From an uncultured Lentisphaerota bacterium (GTDB taxonomy: Bacteria > Verrucomicrobiota > Lentisphaeria > Oligosphaerales > CAITYL01), in the NCBI GenBank assembly GCA_903896595.1, contig CAITYL010000092.1, forward strand, positions 1 to 36,393: a stretch of 36,393 bases of DNA. Reading direction: 5' to 3'. Positions within the stretch are counted from its first letter, which is position 1; each line of letters opens with the position of its first letter. This document shows, in pieces, positions 23,146-30,618 of the stretch. Under the pieces are notes generated by a model. The model saw only the letters and a list, made by a program, of their open reading frames with translations. It searched no databases and had not been told where the DNA came from. The position numbers were made by a program, and so were the translations under genes.

Positions 23146-25533
23146 ATGAAGAAAAGCAAGCAGGACAGCCATTCACAACGGATCGAGAAGCCATTAATCG
23201 TAGAACAGCTGACAACGACCGGCTCCGGAGAGCTGGCGTTTCGCGCTCCCGGCATGGAGTTGATAGGCGGCGCCCCCGCGGCGCTGATTCTGATTGGGGC
23301 GGAAGAACGCTCCGAGTTGATCCGGCCCATGGGCCAGGCACCGGTGGTCACTGAATTCCATGAGCCGTCGCCGGCGGGACAGATCCGCGTGCGGCAGTTC
23401 GACTGGCCGGAGGCTGCTCCGGACGTCGGGTTCCTCTGGCGTGTCGGGACGCTCGCCGACGGCACAGGGTTCACCCTTCAGGCCGCCGTCCGCAACACCG
23501 GGGTGGAACCCTTCCGCCTGCGGGAGATTCAACTGCTCGGGGCCGGTGCCACGCTCGTCACCGTGGTCGGCGATCCCGGCGACTGGCATCTCCACGGGTT
23601 GTCCTGGCAAGGAGGCACCCTCGCCGAGACGCTGCCCAGCGCCAACGAGCGCACGCGCAAGATGTGGGAGGGCTTTGGCATGCCGATCCCGGACGAACTG
23701 CCGACCGATGAACGCGCGAACGACGGGCGTTGGCGGCTGATTGACAACGTGGCCACGCTGTATTCCGACAAGGGAGGCATTGGCCTCTATGCCGGCGCGG
23801 TCGGCGAAGAGGCCAATGTCAATTTCGCCTGGCATGTGGAGGGAGCGCGCTGCGCTCTGGAGGTCGTTAGCGCCATGTGCGACGTGCGCGTCGACCCCGG
23901 CGAAACCCGCTGGTCGGAGACCGTCATCTTCCTGGCCAGACCCTACGCCGAGGCGGCCGGCGCGTACTTCCGCTGGCTGGCCGTCCGGCTGGGCAGCCGG
24001 ACCCACCGCGGCTCGCTCGTCGGCTGGTGCAGTTGGTATGACCGGTCCTCCGGCATCACCGCCGAGCATGTCATCCAGGTGGCGCACGCCATCGCGCTGC
24101 GCCGCGACCGGCTGCCGATGCAGACCATCCAGATCGATGACGGTTTCCAACGTCAGGTGGGCGACTGGGAGTGCAACGACAAATTCCCCGATGGCTGGAA
24201 ACCAGTGGTCGAGGCCATTCGCGATGCCAAGGCCGTGCCCGGCATCTGGCTGGCTCCGCTGGTGGCGCATGACAAGGTGACGTTCTTTAATTATGCCGGC
24301 GAGAAGGAGAACTTGAAGGACGGAAGAATCATCGACATCCATCCGGACTGGTTTCAGCGCAACGCGCGCGGCGATCTGAACGGCTCCGCCAACAATTGGA
24401 CCCCCACGGCCCACTGGCTCGATCCGACGCATCCGGGTGTGCAGGCGTTTTTCCGCCGGATCATACGTCGCGCGATGCAGGAGGGGTTCCGCTACTTCAA
24501 GATCGATTTCAATACGGTGGGCGGCCGCCTGCACAACCCGAAGAAGACACACCTCCAGGCGCTTCGCGACCTGTACCGGTTGTACCGCGAGGAGATCGGC
24601 GAGGAGAGCTTTCTCCTCTCCTGCTCGGTGCTTACTCGCGCCACCATCGGGTTGGCCGATGCCTCGCGCATCGGGGGGGATTCCTGCGCGATGTGGCATG
24701 CCGGCCATCCATGCTGCATCCGCGACTGCATTCCCGCCGTCGCCAACTCCGCCTTTGCCAATGGCGTGCTCTACGCCAACGATCCGGACGTGACCCGTAC
24801 GCTTCCCGCCGGCACTCTGACGCTGGGCGAATTACGCGTCTGGCATGGCTTCGTCGGTCTGCTCGGCGGCATGGCGCTGGTTTCCGATAACTTCAGCCTG
24901 GCCAGCCACCAGACCGAGGAGGCGCTGCGCATGTTCGAGATTCTGACGCCGCCGGCAAAAGAATGCGGCATGCCGCTGCATCCCGGCACGGACCTCATGT
25001 GCGCCCGGTTCGGTCTGACCGTCACGCGCCCGTGGGGCCGCTTCGCCGCCGTCCAGGTGTACAATGCGCTCGACGTGCCGGCCGATGTGGCGCTCGACAT
25101 CGATCTCGATAGCCTGCTGGGCTGCGGGTCGTGCCACGCTTGGTCGTTCTGGTCCGGCGAGTATCTGGGCCTCATCCAGGGCGGGCATGTATTCCGCAAC
25201 TTGGGCGCGCACAGCGGTGTGCTGCTGCGCCTGACGCCGGTCGCGTCCGATCCTGCCGTGCCGTTGCTGGTCGGCACCGACCTGCACATCACGATGGGGG
25301 CGGTAGAACTGCGTGAGGTGCGTGCTACGCACGAACGCATGGAACTCGTTCTGGATGAATTCGCCGGGGCAACCAACGGCAATCTCGTCGTTCACTGCCT
25401 GGTGCCTTTGACGGTAAGTTCGTACGAGGGAATCGGCGAGGTTGGGCTGAACGCCGCCGGCCCGGGGATGTGGCGCGTGGCGCTGCGGGGCCGCCGCAAG
25501 GCCGTCCAGCGGATCGTGTTGAACAGTCTTTAA
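23146..25533 (+). CDS. GH36-family alpha-galactosidase
   Basis: The 795-residue protein starts at an ATG after GAAAGGAACGAAC. The N-terminal beta-supersandwich (1-280) is followed by a TIM barrel beginning GWCSWYDRSSG, with TIQIDDGFQ, YFKIDFN (nucleophile Asp454) and SRIGGDS (acid/base Asp512). It ends in a beta-sandwich. The motifs are nearer to the canonical GH36 enzymes, including the raffinose-synthase-like clade, than those of the other GH36 protein in the window. There is no signal peptide, so it probably cleaves alpha-galactosides in the cytoplasm. It lies 175 bases after the GH39-like gene and before the second UROD-like gene. Confidence 0.88.
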   Translation: MKKSKQDSHSQRIEKPLIVEQLTTTGSGELAFRAPGMELIGGAPAALILIGAEERSELIRPMGQAPVVTEFHEPSPAGQIRVRQFDWPEAAPDVGFLWRVGTLADGTGFTLQAAVRNTGVEPFRLREIQLLGAGATLVTVVGDPGDWHLHGLSWQGGTLAETLPSANERTRKMWEGFGMPIPDELPTDERANDGRWRLIDNVATLYSDKGGIGLYAGAVGEEANVNFAWHVEGARCALEVVSAMCDVRVDPGETRWSETVIFLARPYAEAAGAYFRWLAVRLGSRTHRGSLVGWCSWYDRSSGITAEHVIQVAHAIALRRDRLPMQTIQIDDGFQRQVGDWECNDKFPDGWKPVVEAIRDAKAVPGIWLAPLVAHDKVTFFNYAGEKENLKDGRIIDIHPDWFQRNARGDLNGSANNWTPTAHWLDPTHPGVQAFFRRIIRRAMQEGFRYFKIDFNTVGGRLHNPKKTHLQALRDLYRLYREEIGEESFLLSCSVLTRATIGLADASRIGGDSCAMWHAGHPCCIRDCIPAVANSAFANGVLYANDPDVTRTLPAGTLTLGELRVWHGFVGLLGGMALVSDNFSLASHQTEEALRMFEILTPPAKECGMPLHPGTDLMCARFGLTVTRPWGRFAAVQVYNALDVPADVALDIDLDSLLGCGSCHAWSFWSGEYLGLIQGGHVFRNLGAHSGVLLRLTPVASDPAVPLLVGTDLHITMGAVELREVRATHERMELVLDEFAGATNGNLVVHCLVPLTVSSYEGIGEVGLNAAGPGMWRVALRGRRKAVQRIVLNSL

Positions 25534-25636
25534 TGCCATCCACAACCTGCAAGCCGAGACCCCGGTGGCGAATGTGGTGGCGATGCTTGAGGCGGTCAGT
25601 GCATTCAATAGCCGTATCCGGAAAACGTGCGCATGA
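25532..25636 (+). pseudogene. Possible C-terminal gene remnant after GH36
   Basis: In the +1 frame right after the GH36 stop, 34 codons read as a convincing protein tail (HNLQAETPVANVVAMLEAV...). No start codon or upstream part is present. It may be the end of a deleted gene. No family was recognised with confidence. Confidence 0.3.
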
Positions 25637-25686
25637 TACGGCAGAAGTATCTCTCGGTAATTTGAAAATGGGGAATGAAAAAATCC

Positions 25687-25712
25687 ATATTGCGCCTGCG
25701 CTGGCGCAATAT
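25687..25712. promoter_or_regulatory. Perfect inverted repeat ATATTGCGCC-N6-GGCGCAATAT
   Basis: Ten-base arms with a six-base loop lie 45 bases before the UROD-like start. It could be an operator or a hairpin ending transcription from the GH36 gene; no T-run follows, which favours an operator or processing site. Confidence 0.5.
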
Positions 25713-25757
25713 CGACCATAAACCTGAAACCAAATTTCGGTTTGGTTAGGAGAAATC

Positions 25758-26804
25758 ATGATGACTTCACGTGAAATTGTCAAACGATGCATCGAATTCC
25801 GTGATCCGCCGCGGATTGGCTTACACTTCCAGGTCGACCCGATTCAGGGCCGCACGTGGGATGAAACTGATTTTGCCGGAGTTGGATACTCGGGCGATCC
25901 ACGTTTCAACCCCAAGCCGGGGCAGACGGAATGGGTCACCGAGTGGGGCGTCCGGCGGAAGACGCTCAACACGCAGATCGGCGAGGCGGTCGGTTTTCCT
26001 TTGGCCGAAGGCTGGCATCTGCTGGATCGCTACGAATTTCCGGATTTTGCCGCGCCCTGGCGCTGGACGAATCTTAAGCAGGATGTCGAGCGGGCGCACG
26101 CTGCGGCAAAGTATGTCTACGGGCACATCCCCAGTCTCATGTTGCTGCCCATCGATTTGCGGGGAATGGAAAACTGGTTCATGGACAACGCCGCGGAACA
26201 GGATAACCTGGCCCACCTGCTGGATCACCTTGTCAACGCCAGCAAGACCATCATCGAACATTACGCCGTGGCCGGGGTGGATGGCGTGATTACCTGGGAT
26301 GACATGGGGACCAACGACCGACCCCTGGTCAGTCCCGCAACTTTTCGCAAACTCTATTTTCCGCGTTACAAAGGGACGATAGACCTGCTGCACAATCACG
26401 GCATGCATTTCATCCATCACTGTTGCGGGCAGGTTCGTGAATACATGGACATGTTCGTCGAAGCCGGTTGCGATGTGCTGCAACTCGATCAACCCAATCT
26501 CATGGGCATTGAGTGGCTGGGAAAGAATTACGGCGGGAAAATATGTTTTTGGAATCCCGTCGACATTCAGACCACCATTGGCAGTGGCAATCTCGATGTG
26601 ATCGAGGACGAAGCCCATCGTCAAGTCTGGCATCTGGGTAATTTCGCCGGCGGATTTATGGTCAAGGCTTACCAGCAACCGGAATCGGTTGGCATGACCA
26701 TTGCCCAGGCGCAGCGACAATACGATGCCTTCCGTCATTACGCGAACTACCCGCTGCAACCCGTTGCGACCGGCGCTGGGGTCAGAGACGGAAATAGGAC
26801 TTAG
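25758..26804 (+). CDS. Uroporphyrinogen-decarboxylase-family protein (MtaA/corrinoid methyltransferase-like)
   Basis: The 348-residue protein starts at an ATG with TTAGGAG seven bases upstream. It has the URO-D fold pattern with VDGVITWDDMGTNDRPLVSP and FIHHCCGQVREYMDMFVEAG (His220-Cys223). The latter resembles the zinc-binding H-x-C-G motif of methylcobamide:CoM methyltransferases (MtaA/MtbA). True HemE proteins do not have this Cys motif, so methyl transfer is a better guess than porphyrin synthesis. No corrinoid-binding protein gene is seen in the window. It is the second UROD-like gene beside a GH39-like gene, as in module I. Confidence 0.85.
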   Translation: MMTSREIVKRCIEFRDPPRIGLHFQVDPIQGRTWDETDFAGVGYSGDPRFNPKPGQTEWVTEWGVRRKTLNTQIGEAVGFPLAEGWHLLDRYEFPDFAAPWRWTNLKQDVERAHAAAKYVYGHIPSLMLLPIDLRGMENWFMDNAAEQDNLAHLLDHLVNASKTIIEHYAVAGVDGVITWDDMGTNDRPLVSPATFRKLYFPRYKGTIDLLHNHGMHFIHHCCGQVREYMDMFVEAGCDVLQLDQPNLMGIEWLGKNYGGKICFWNPVDIQTTIGSGNLDVIEDEAHRQVWHLGNFAGGFMVKAYQQPESVGMTIAQAQRQYDAFRHYANYPLQPVATGAGVRDGNRT

Positions 26805-26907
26805 AGCTCAGGCCATGGGCACGGGAATACGCAAACGGGCTACTACATTCGAGTCAAGGTGAAGGGGAAACGGAGGAAACGAGTACGCCCTGGCCCCGGG
26901 GGAAACA

Positions 26908-27582
26908 GTGGCCCGCACCGTCCCGGTACGCATCCGGGACGCCGCCGTGCCCTGTCATCAGTTCACAGTCAGCCGGCCGGGCATCCGTCCAGCCACCTAT
27001 CCGTTTGCCGTCCAGTGGGAACTGGCGCCCGAGCCGCTCGCCGCCGGCGCGTCCCTGGACGACCTGACCAAGGCCGGCGGCAAAGCCTGGCCGCTCTGCG
27101 ACCCGGCGGGCCACCCGCTGGCCGCGGTCCGCTTCGCGCTCTCCGGCAACCGGCTGGGCATCGCCCTAGTCATTCGCGACCGGGTGATGCGGGAGAATGC
27201 CGAGATGCCGTGGGACGGCTCCTGCGCCGAACTGTTTTTTGCCGCCGCCGCCCAAGCCCCGGTGACGCAGCTGTTCCTGCTGCCGGCAACGCCACGGGGC
27301 CCGGCCCGGATCCTCCGGGCGCGGCCCGGTGGCCGGGACGACGTGACGGCCGCAGTGCCGGTCAAGACCTGGCTGGTGGACGGCGGGTACGGCGCGGCGC
27401 TGTTCCTGCCCGTTCCCTGGCTTCTCGGCCCGGACGCCGGCGCCGGCTTGAAAGCGCTCCTGGCCGAGGTTGGCGTCACCACGGCGCCGGAACCCGGCCC
27501 GTTCACCCGCGGCCGGCTGTTCGGCAACTACGACGCCCACCTGGTGGGCTCCCAAGGCTTTGCCAGGCTGATCCTCGGATAA
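26908..27582 (+). CDS. CBM9-like (DOMON/carbohydrate-binding) protein, probably 5'-truncated or frameshifted
   Basis: The GTG at 26908 gives 224 residues, but the frame is open and protein-like back to 26863 (NEYALAPGETVARTV). The C-terminal 160 residues have the CBM9-like pattern with MPWDGSCAELFF, typical of the ligand-side strand of this beta-sandwich. The preceding frame (26805-26864) reads NTQTGYYIRVKVK and would join this one if one G of the GGGG at 26865 were removed. A frameshift or loss of a larger N-terminal part is therefore likely. No signal peptide is visible. The role is probably carbohydrate binding, and it may be inactive now. Confidence 0.6.
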   Translation: MARTVPVRIRDAAVPCHQFTVSRPGIRPATYPFAVQWELAPEPLAAGASLDDLTKAGGKAWPLCDPAGHPLAAVRFALSGNRLGIALVIRDRVMRENAEMPWDGSCAELFFAAAAQAPVTQLFLLPATPRGPARILRARPGGRDDVTAAVPVKTWLVDGGYGAALFLPVPWLLGPDAGAGLKALLAEVGVTTAPEPGPFTRGRLFGNYDAHLVGSQGFARLILG

Positions 27583-27718
27583 AAGCCCTTCCCCATGAAA
27601 GCGCGAGGAATGCGAAGTTTGAACAAAAAATTTCGAGCGCGAGCGCCGCTACGCTGAGCGCGAAAAGCCTGTATGGCGCATAGATGCGGTTTCCGGAAGG
27701 GCCAACGGTTTCTGATTT

Positions 27719-27743
27719 CTTCGTGCTTTCGTGTCTTCGTGTG
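27719..27743. repeat. CTTCGTG dispersed repeat
   Basis: CTTCGTGCTTTCGTGTCTTC and the following GTG are the inverse of the CACGAAG repeat at 3,628-3,651, including the adjoining GATT. It lies in the short interval between the CBM9-like and AraC genes. Confidence 0.55.
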
Positions 27744-27778
27744 AGATCTTGGTTTGGTTCCGGCTATGCTGGGTTGGG

Positions 27779-28771
27779 CTAGCCCGTCCGGCCCCGCCGT
27801 CGGCCGGCAAACACGGCCGGGGTCGTGCCGGTGATCTTGCGGAACATCCGGTTGAAATAGCTGACATAGGCGAACCCGGTTTTGTCGGCAATTTCCTTGA
27901 TGGTCAGCCCGCCCTCGCGCAGCAGCCGGGCCGCCTCGGTGAGGCGCAGGCGCAACTGGTACTGATGCGGCGTGAAGCTGGTGGCGGCCCGAAACCGGCG
28001 CTGCAGGGTCCGCGCCGGCAGGCGGGTGGCCGCGATTATGGCGTCCAGGGAAAGGGCGGCCGTGGGGCGCGCCTCCATCTGATGAATGACGGCCTCGACT
28101 TCTCCCGTTCCCCCCGGGGCCGCCAGCGGGTGCTGATGCCGCGACACGCATTGGGAATAGGTGGCGAGAAAATCCAGCAACAACCCGTGCAGGCTGGTTT
28201 CCGTGCCCCGCCGTCTGGAACGGGTCTGGAGCAGGATCGCCTCAGCCTTGTGCAGGCAGAGCGCCAAGTCATCCGGGGCCAGGTGAAAACGCCTGGGAGC
28301 GGGGCCGGCCCGGCGCCCGTCCGCCGCTTGCAGCAACGGCAGAACGTGGTGAATGCCGGGCAGATGCCGCAACAGCTCCGCGTGACGCACAAAAAATTCG
28401 TTGCGGATGAGGATGTTGACCACGCGCAAGCCGCGACAGTCGCGATACCCATGCACCTGGGGGCCGGCCACCAGGAAGGTGTCGCCGGCCGCCAGCGTTT
28501 GGGAGCGGCGGGGAAACTCATGCCGCGCCATGCCTTTTTCAACCAGCACCAACTCCACAAACTCATGCTGGTGCAACACGCTGTCGTCCTGGAAGGTCGG
28601 ACGGACCACCACCGGCAGCGCGAGCCGGTGAAAAATGTAGGAAGCCGCCCAGTACTGGGTAACGGATCCATCGGTGGGCGGATTCCGGCGGGACGGCGGC
28701 GCCGGAGCGGCGGGGCGCATTTTTATGACATCTTGGCGCTTTTGTATAAAAGTTGTCTTATTCATGACCAT
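27779..28771 (-). CDS. AraC-family transcriptional regulator
   Basis: The 330-residue ORF has an N-terminal cupin-like ligand-binding domain (HQHEFVELVLVEKGMARHEF, LAAGDTFLVAGPQVHGY) and a C-terminal pair of HTH motifs of AraC type (LDAIIAATRLPARTLQRRFR and IKEIADKTGFAYVSYFNRMF). No ribosome binding site marks the start; ATG codons at residue 3 or 18 are alternatives. It is transcribed away from the PEP-CTERM gene across a 74-base gap and most likely controls module II, responding to a sugar. It occupies the position held by the GntR/LacI-type regulator in module I. Confidence 0.9.
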   Translation of the reverse strand: MVMNKTTFIQKRQDVIKMRPAAPAPPSRRNPPTDGSVTQYWAASYIFHRLALPVVVRPTFQDDSVLHQHEFVELVLVEKGMARHEFPRRSQTLAAGDTFLVAGPQVHGYRDCRGLRVVNILIRNEFFVRHAELLRHLPGIHHVLPLLQAADGRRAGPAPRRFHLAPDDLALCLHKAEAILLQTRSRRRGTETSLHGLLLDFLATYSQCVSRHQHPLAAPGGTGEVEAVIHQMEARPTAALSLDAIIAATRLPARTLQRRFRAATSFTPHQYQLRLRLTEAARLLREGGLTIKEIADKTGFAYVSYFNRMFRKITGTTPAVFAGRRRGRTG

Positions 28772-28845
28772 GATTCAGTTACCATAATGTATAAATTGAG
28801 GTTAGTGCAAGTAGACAACCCCCGCACACATAAGGAAAACGTCCC
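28772..28845. promoter_or_regulatory. AT-rich divergent control region of module II
   Basis: The 74 bases between the AraC gene and the PEP-CTERM gene form a marked AT-rich island with -10-like CATAAT and TATAAA sequences. The AraC ORF start region also overlaps AT-rich sequence. It probably holds both promoters and the AraC site. Exact -35/-10 pairs could not be fixed. Confidence 0.4.
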
Positions 28846-29538
28846 ATGAACAAGAACTTGAGATTGGCGGCCCTCCTTCTGGCTGGACTCGCCACCAGCA
28901 GTTTAGCCGCCATCACGACCACCCCCACTGGCACCAACGACCCCAGCGACTTCCCCTTGACCACCTCAAACCTACTCTTGTCCACCGTTAGTTCGGGCGG
29001 CGCTCCGCTCGACTGGTCCGGCGATTTGACCTTGCTCAACGACGGCAGTTTAGGCACAACGGGCGTCAGTACAACGTATGTGAATGGCATCAATGCGGAC
29101 ACGACCATCACCTTCACGTTCGACACGGTGAGCAACCCCAACGGCTACAATATTACGGGAATCCAAAGCTACGCCGGCTGGGAGACCGACGCGGGCGGGC
29201 GTTCCAATCAGGGATATGCCATTGGCCTGACATTTGTGGATAACACGACCGCAACCTTGCTGGATAAAACCAGTTGGGCCAATAGCGACCCTGTCGATTT
29301 CTGGACGCGGGTAGTGATCGCCAATAGCAGCGGGAATGGTGCCTTGGACAATGGCAGTGGAGTCGTCGCCACCGGTGTGAAGGCGATCACATTTTTTGGC
29401 TTTGATGAGGCGACCCCCAAGGGTCCGGTTGGATACCGTGAGTTCCAAATCGAGGGAACCGTTGTGCCCGAACCGGCGGCGCTGGGCCTGCTGGTCGGCC
29501 TGGGCGGCCTAGCCCTGCGCGCCCGGCGGCGGCGATGA
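28846..29538 (+). CDS. PEP-CTERM sorted secreted protein (module II)
   Basis: The 230-residue protein has an N-terminal signal peptide (LRLAALLLAGLATSSLAA) and the C-terminal sorting signal VVPEPAALGLLVGLGG with a terminal RARRRR. The middle is rich in Thr, Ser, Asn and Gly and looks beta-rich, without catalytic motifs. AAGGAAAACGTCCC precedes the ATG. Both ends match the module I PEP-CTERM protein in type, but the central parts differ, so each module seems to have its own surface protein. The exosortase needed to process it is not in the window. Confidence 0.9.
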   Translation: MNKNLRLAALLLAGLATSSLAAITTTPTGTNDPSDFPLTTSNLLLSTVSSGGAPLDWSGDLTLLNDGSLGTTGVSTTYVNGINADTTITFTFDTVSNPNGYNITGIQSYAGWETDAGGRSNQGYAIGLTFVDNTTATLLDKTSWANSDPVDFWTRVVIANSSGNGALDNGSGVVATGVKAITFFGFDEATPKGPVGYREFQIEGTVVPEPAALGLLVGLGGLALRARRRR

Positions 29539-29545
29539 ATAGCGG

Positions 29546-29623
29546 GTGGACCTTGTGGACCCGGTGGACACTGTGGACACCGGACACAAGGTCCACGGGG
29601 TCCACGAAGTCCACAGGGTCCGT
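29546..29623. repeat. Spaced palindromic array GTGGACnnn/GTCCACnnn, 9-base period (module II)
   Basis: GTGGAC occurs at 29546, 29555, 29564 and 29573, GTCCAC at 29591, 29600 and 29609, and GTCCGT at 29618, all in one 9-base phase. It is 78 bases long, the same as the module I array, and starts 7 bases after the PEP-CTERM stop (8 in module I). Confidence 0.9.
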
Positions 29624-29642
29624 TCCCGTCTAGGTTGTTCCC

Positions 29643-30293
29643 ATGAAGCATTTCACCCTTATTGAATTGCTGGTGGTGATCGCGATCATCGCCATTCTAG
29701 CCGCCATGTTGCTGCCAAGCCTGGGCCGGGCGCGGGAGACCTCGCGGGCCGTGGCCTGCCTGGGCATGCTCCGGCAGTTCGGCCTGGCCAACGAATCCTA
29801 CAGCAATGACAGTGGCGACTGGTACGTGCCGGCCAAGCACCGCGTCGATTGGGTCATTTGGGAGGCCAACAGCCTGTTCCGCCAGAACCTGGGACTCGAG
29901 GATGATGGAACGTCTTACGCCGCCAAAGCCTACATCTGCCCCGACGCCGCGGCCTGCCTGCAAGCGCCGGCCGATGCCAAGAACCGGTATGAGCTGGGCA
30001 CTAGTTGGGGCGCCAATGTGACGGGACTGAATCTGTATCCGACCGACCTTTATGTCGGCTACCGGCGAAGCAGCGTGGTCGCGCCGTCCCAGAAACTCAT
30101 GTTCGCAGACGCCGTGGACTGGTGGATCATGGAATGGTGGTCGGACACCTATGTGGGGGAAACCTGGACCGCCATGGCCGCTGCCTACCGGCATTCCGGC
30201 CGGATCAACATGGTCTATTTCGACGGCCATGCCGCCAGTATGAAACGCGAACAAGCGGTCAAACAGGACAGCCTGTGGGCCGTTCAGAACTGA
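29643..30293 (+). CDS. Pseudopilin-like protein with H-X9-DG motif (module II)
   Basis: The 216-residue protein starts with the prepilin signature [20 protein letters not shown] and ends with [12 protein letters not shown], an exact H-X9-DG spacing. It is the positional counterpart of the module I pseudopilin. The N-terminal 35 residues are almost identical, but the central region is different (many Trp and Tyr residues). Prepilin peptidase processing and an envelope location are expected from the family; function is unknown. It is followed by a MITE-like element and then a GH5 gene. Confidence 0.93.
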   Translation: MKHFTLIELLVVIAIIAILAAMLLPSLGRARETSRAVACLGMLRQFGLANESYSNDSGDWYVPAKHRVDWVIWEANSLFRQNLGLEDDGTSYAAKAYICPDAAACLQAPADAKNRYELGTSWGANVTGLNLYPTDLYVGYRRSSVVAPSQKLMFADAVDWWIMEWWSDTYVGETWTAMAAAYRHSGRINMVYFDGHAASMKREQAVKQDSLWAVQN

Positions 30294-30306
30294 TTTTGAT
30301 TCAATA

Positions 30307-30560
30307 TTGGGGCCACCCTTTTGAAAAAGGGTGATCCCCCCGCGCTCCGCGCTTCGCAGTCCCGGCCCCGCCGGGTCGTTCACATGTTCACTCTGCAACC
30401 CCCTTCCTAAAACTTTTGTTTCATTTTGCGGATTTCGCAGGCCGTCTCGCGCGATAAACCGCAGACTGGGACTGCCAGGCGGCCTGCGAAATCCGCAAAG
30501 GGCACAACAAGGTTTGACGGAGGGTTTGGGAACCGCCTTTCCTCAAAAGGGGGTTCCCAA
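30307..30560. mobile_element. MITE-like element with TTGGGGCCACCCTTTT ends
   Basis: The region between pseudopilin and GH5 has 16-base imperfect terminal inverted repeats: TTGGGGCCACCCTTTT at 30307 and AAAAGGGGGTTCCCAA ending at 30560. Inside is a perfect 20-base inverted pair, 30425-30444 and 30480-30499. TCAAT flanks both ends within one base and may be a target duplication. No protein is encoded, so it would need a transposase supplied elsewhere. A copy lacking the centre lies at 34061-34094. Confidence 0.65.
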
Positions 30561-30618
30561 CTCAATGAACATGATAAATACGCGCATCGTACAAACACAC
30601 AAGGAATTGCAGTAAAAC

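Noticed and set aside
23194-24708. 504-residue minus-strand ORF
   Set aside because: Shadow of the second GH36 gene, whose catalytic motifs are intact.
25758-26804. HemE (heme biosynthesis) function for the UROD-like gene
   Set aside because: The HHCCG motif and the carbohydrate neighbourhood fit methyltransferase-like relatives better, and no other heme gene is nearby.
27731-28849. 372-residue plus-strand ORF
   Set aside because: Shadow of the AraC-family gene on the other strand.
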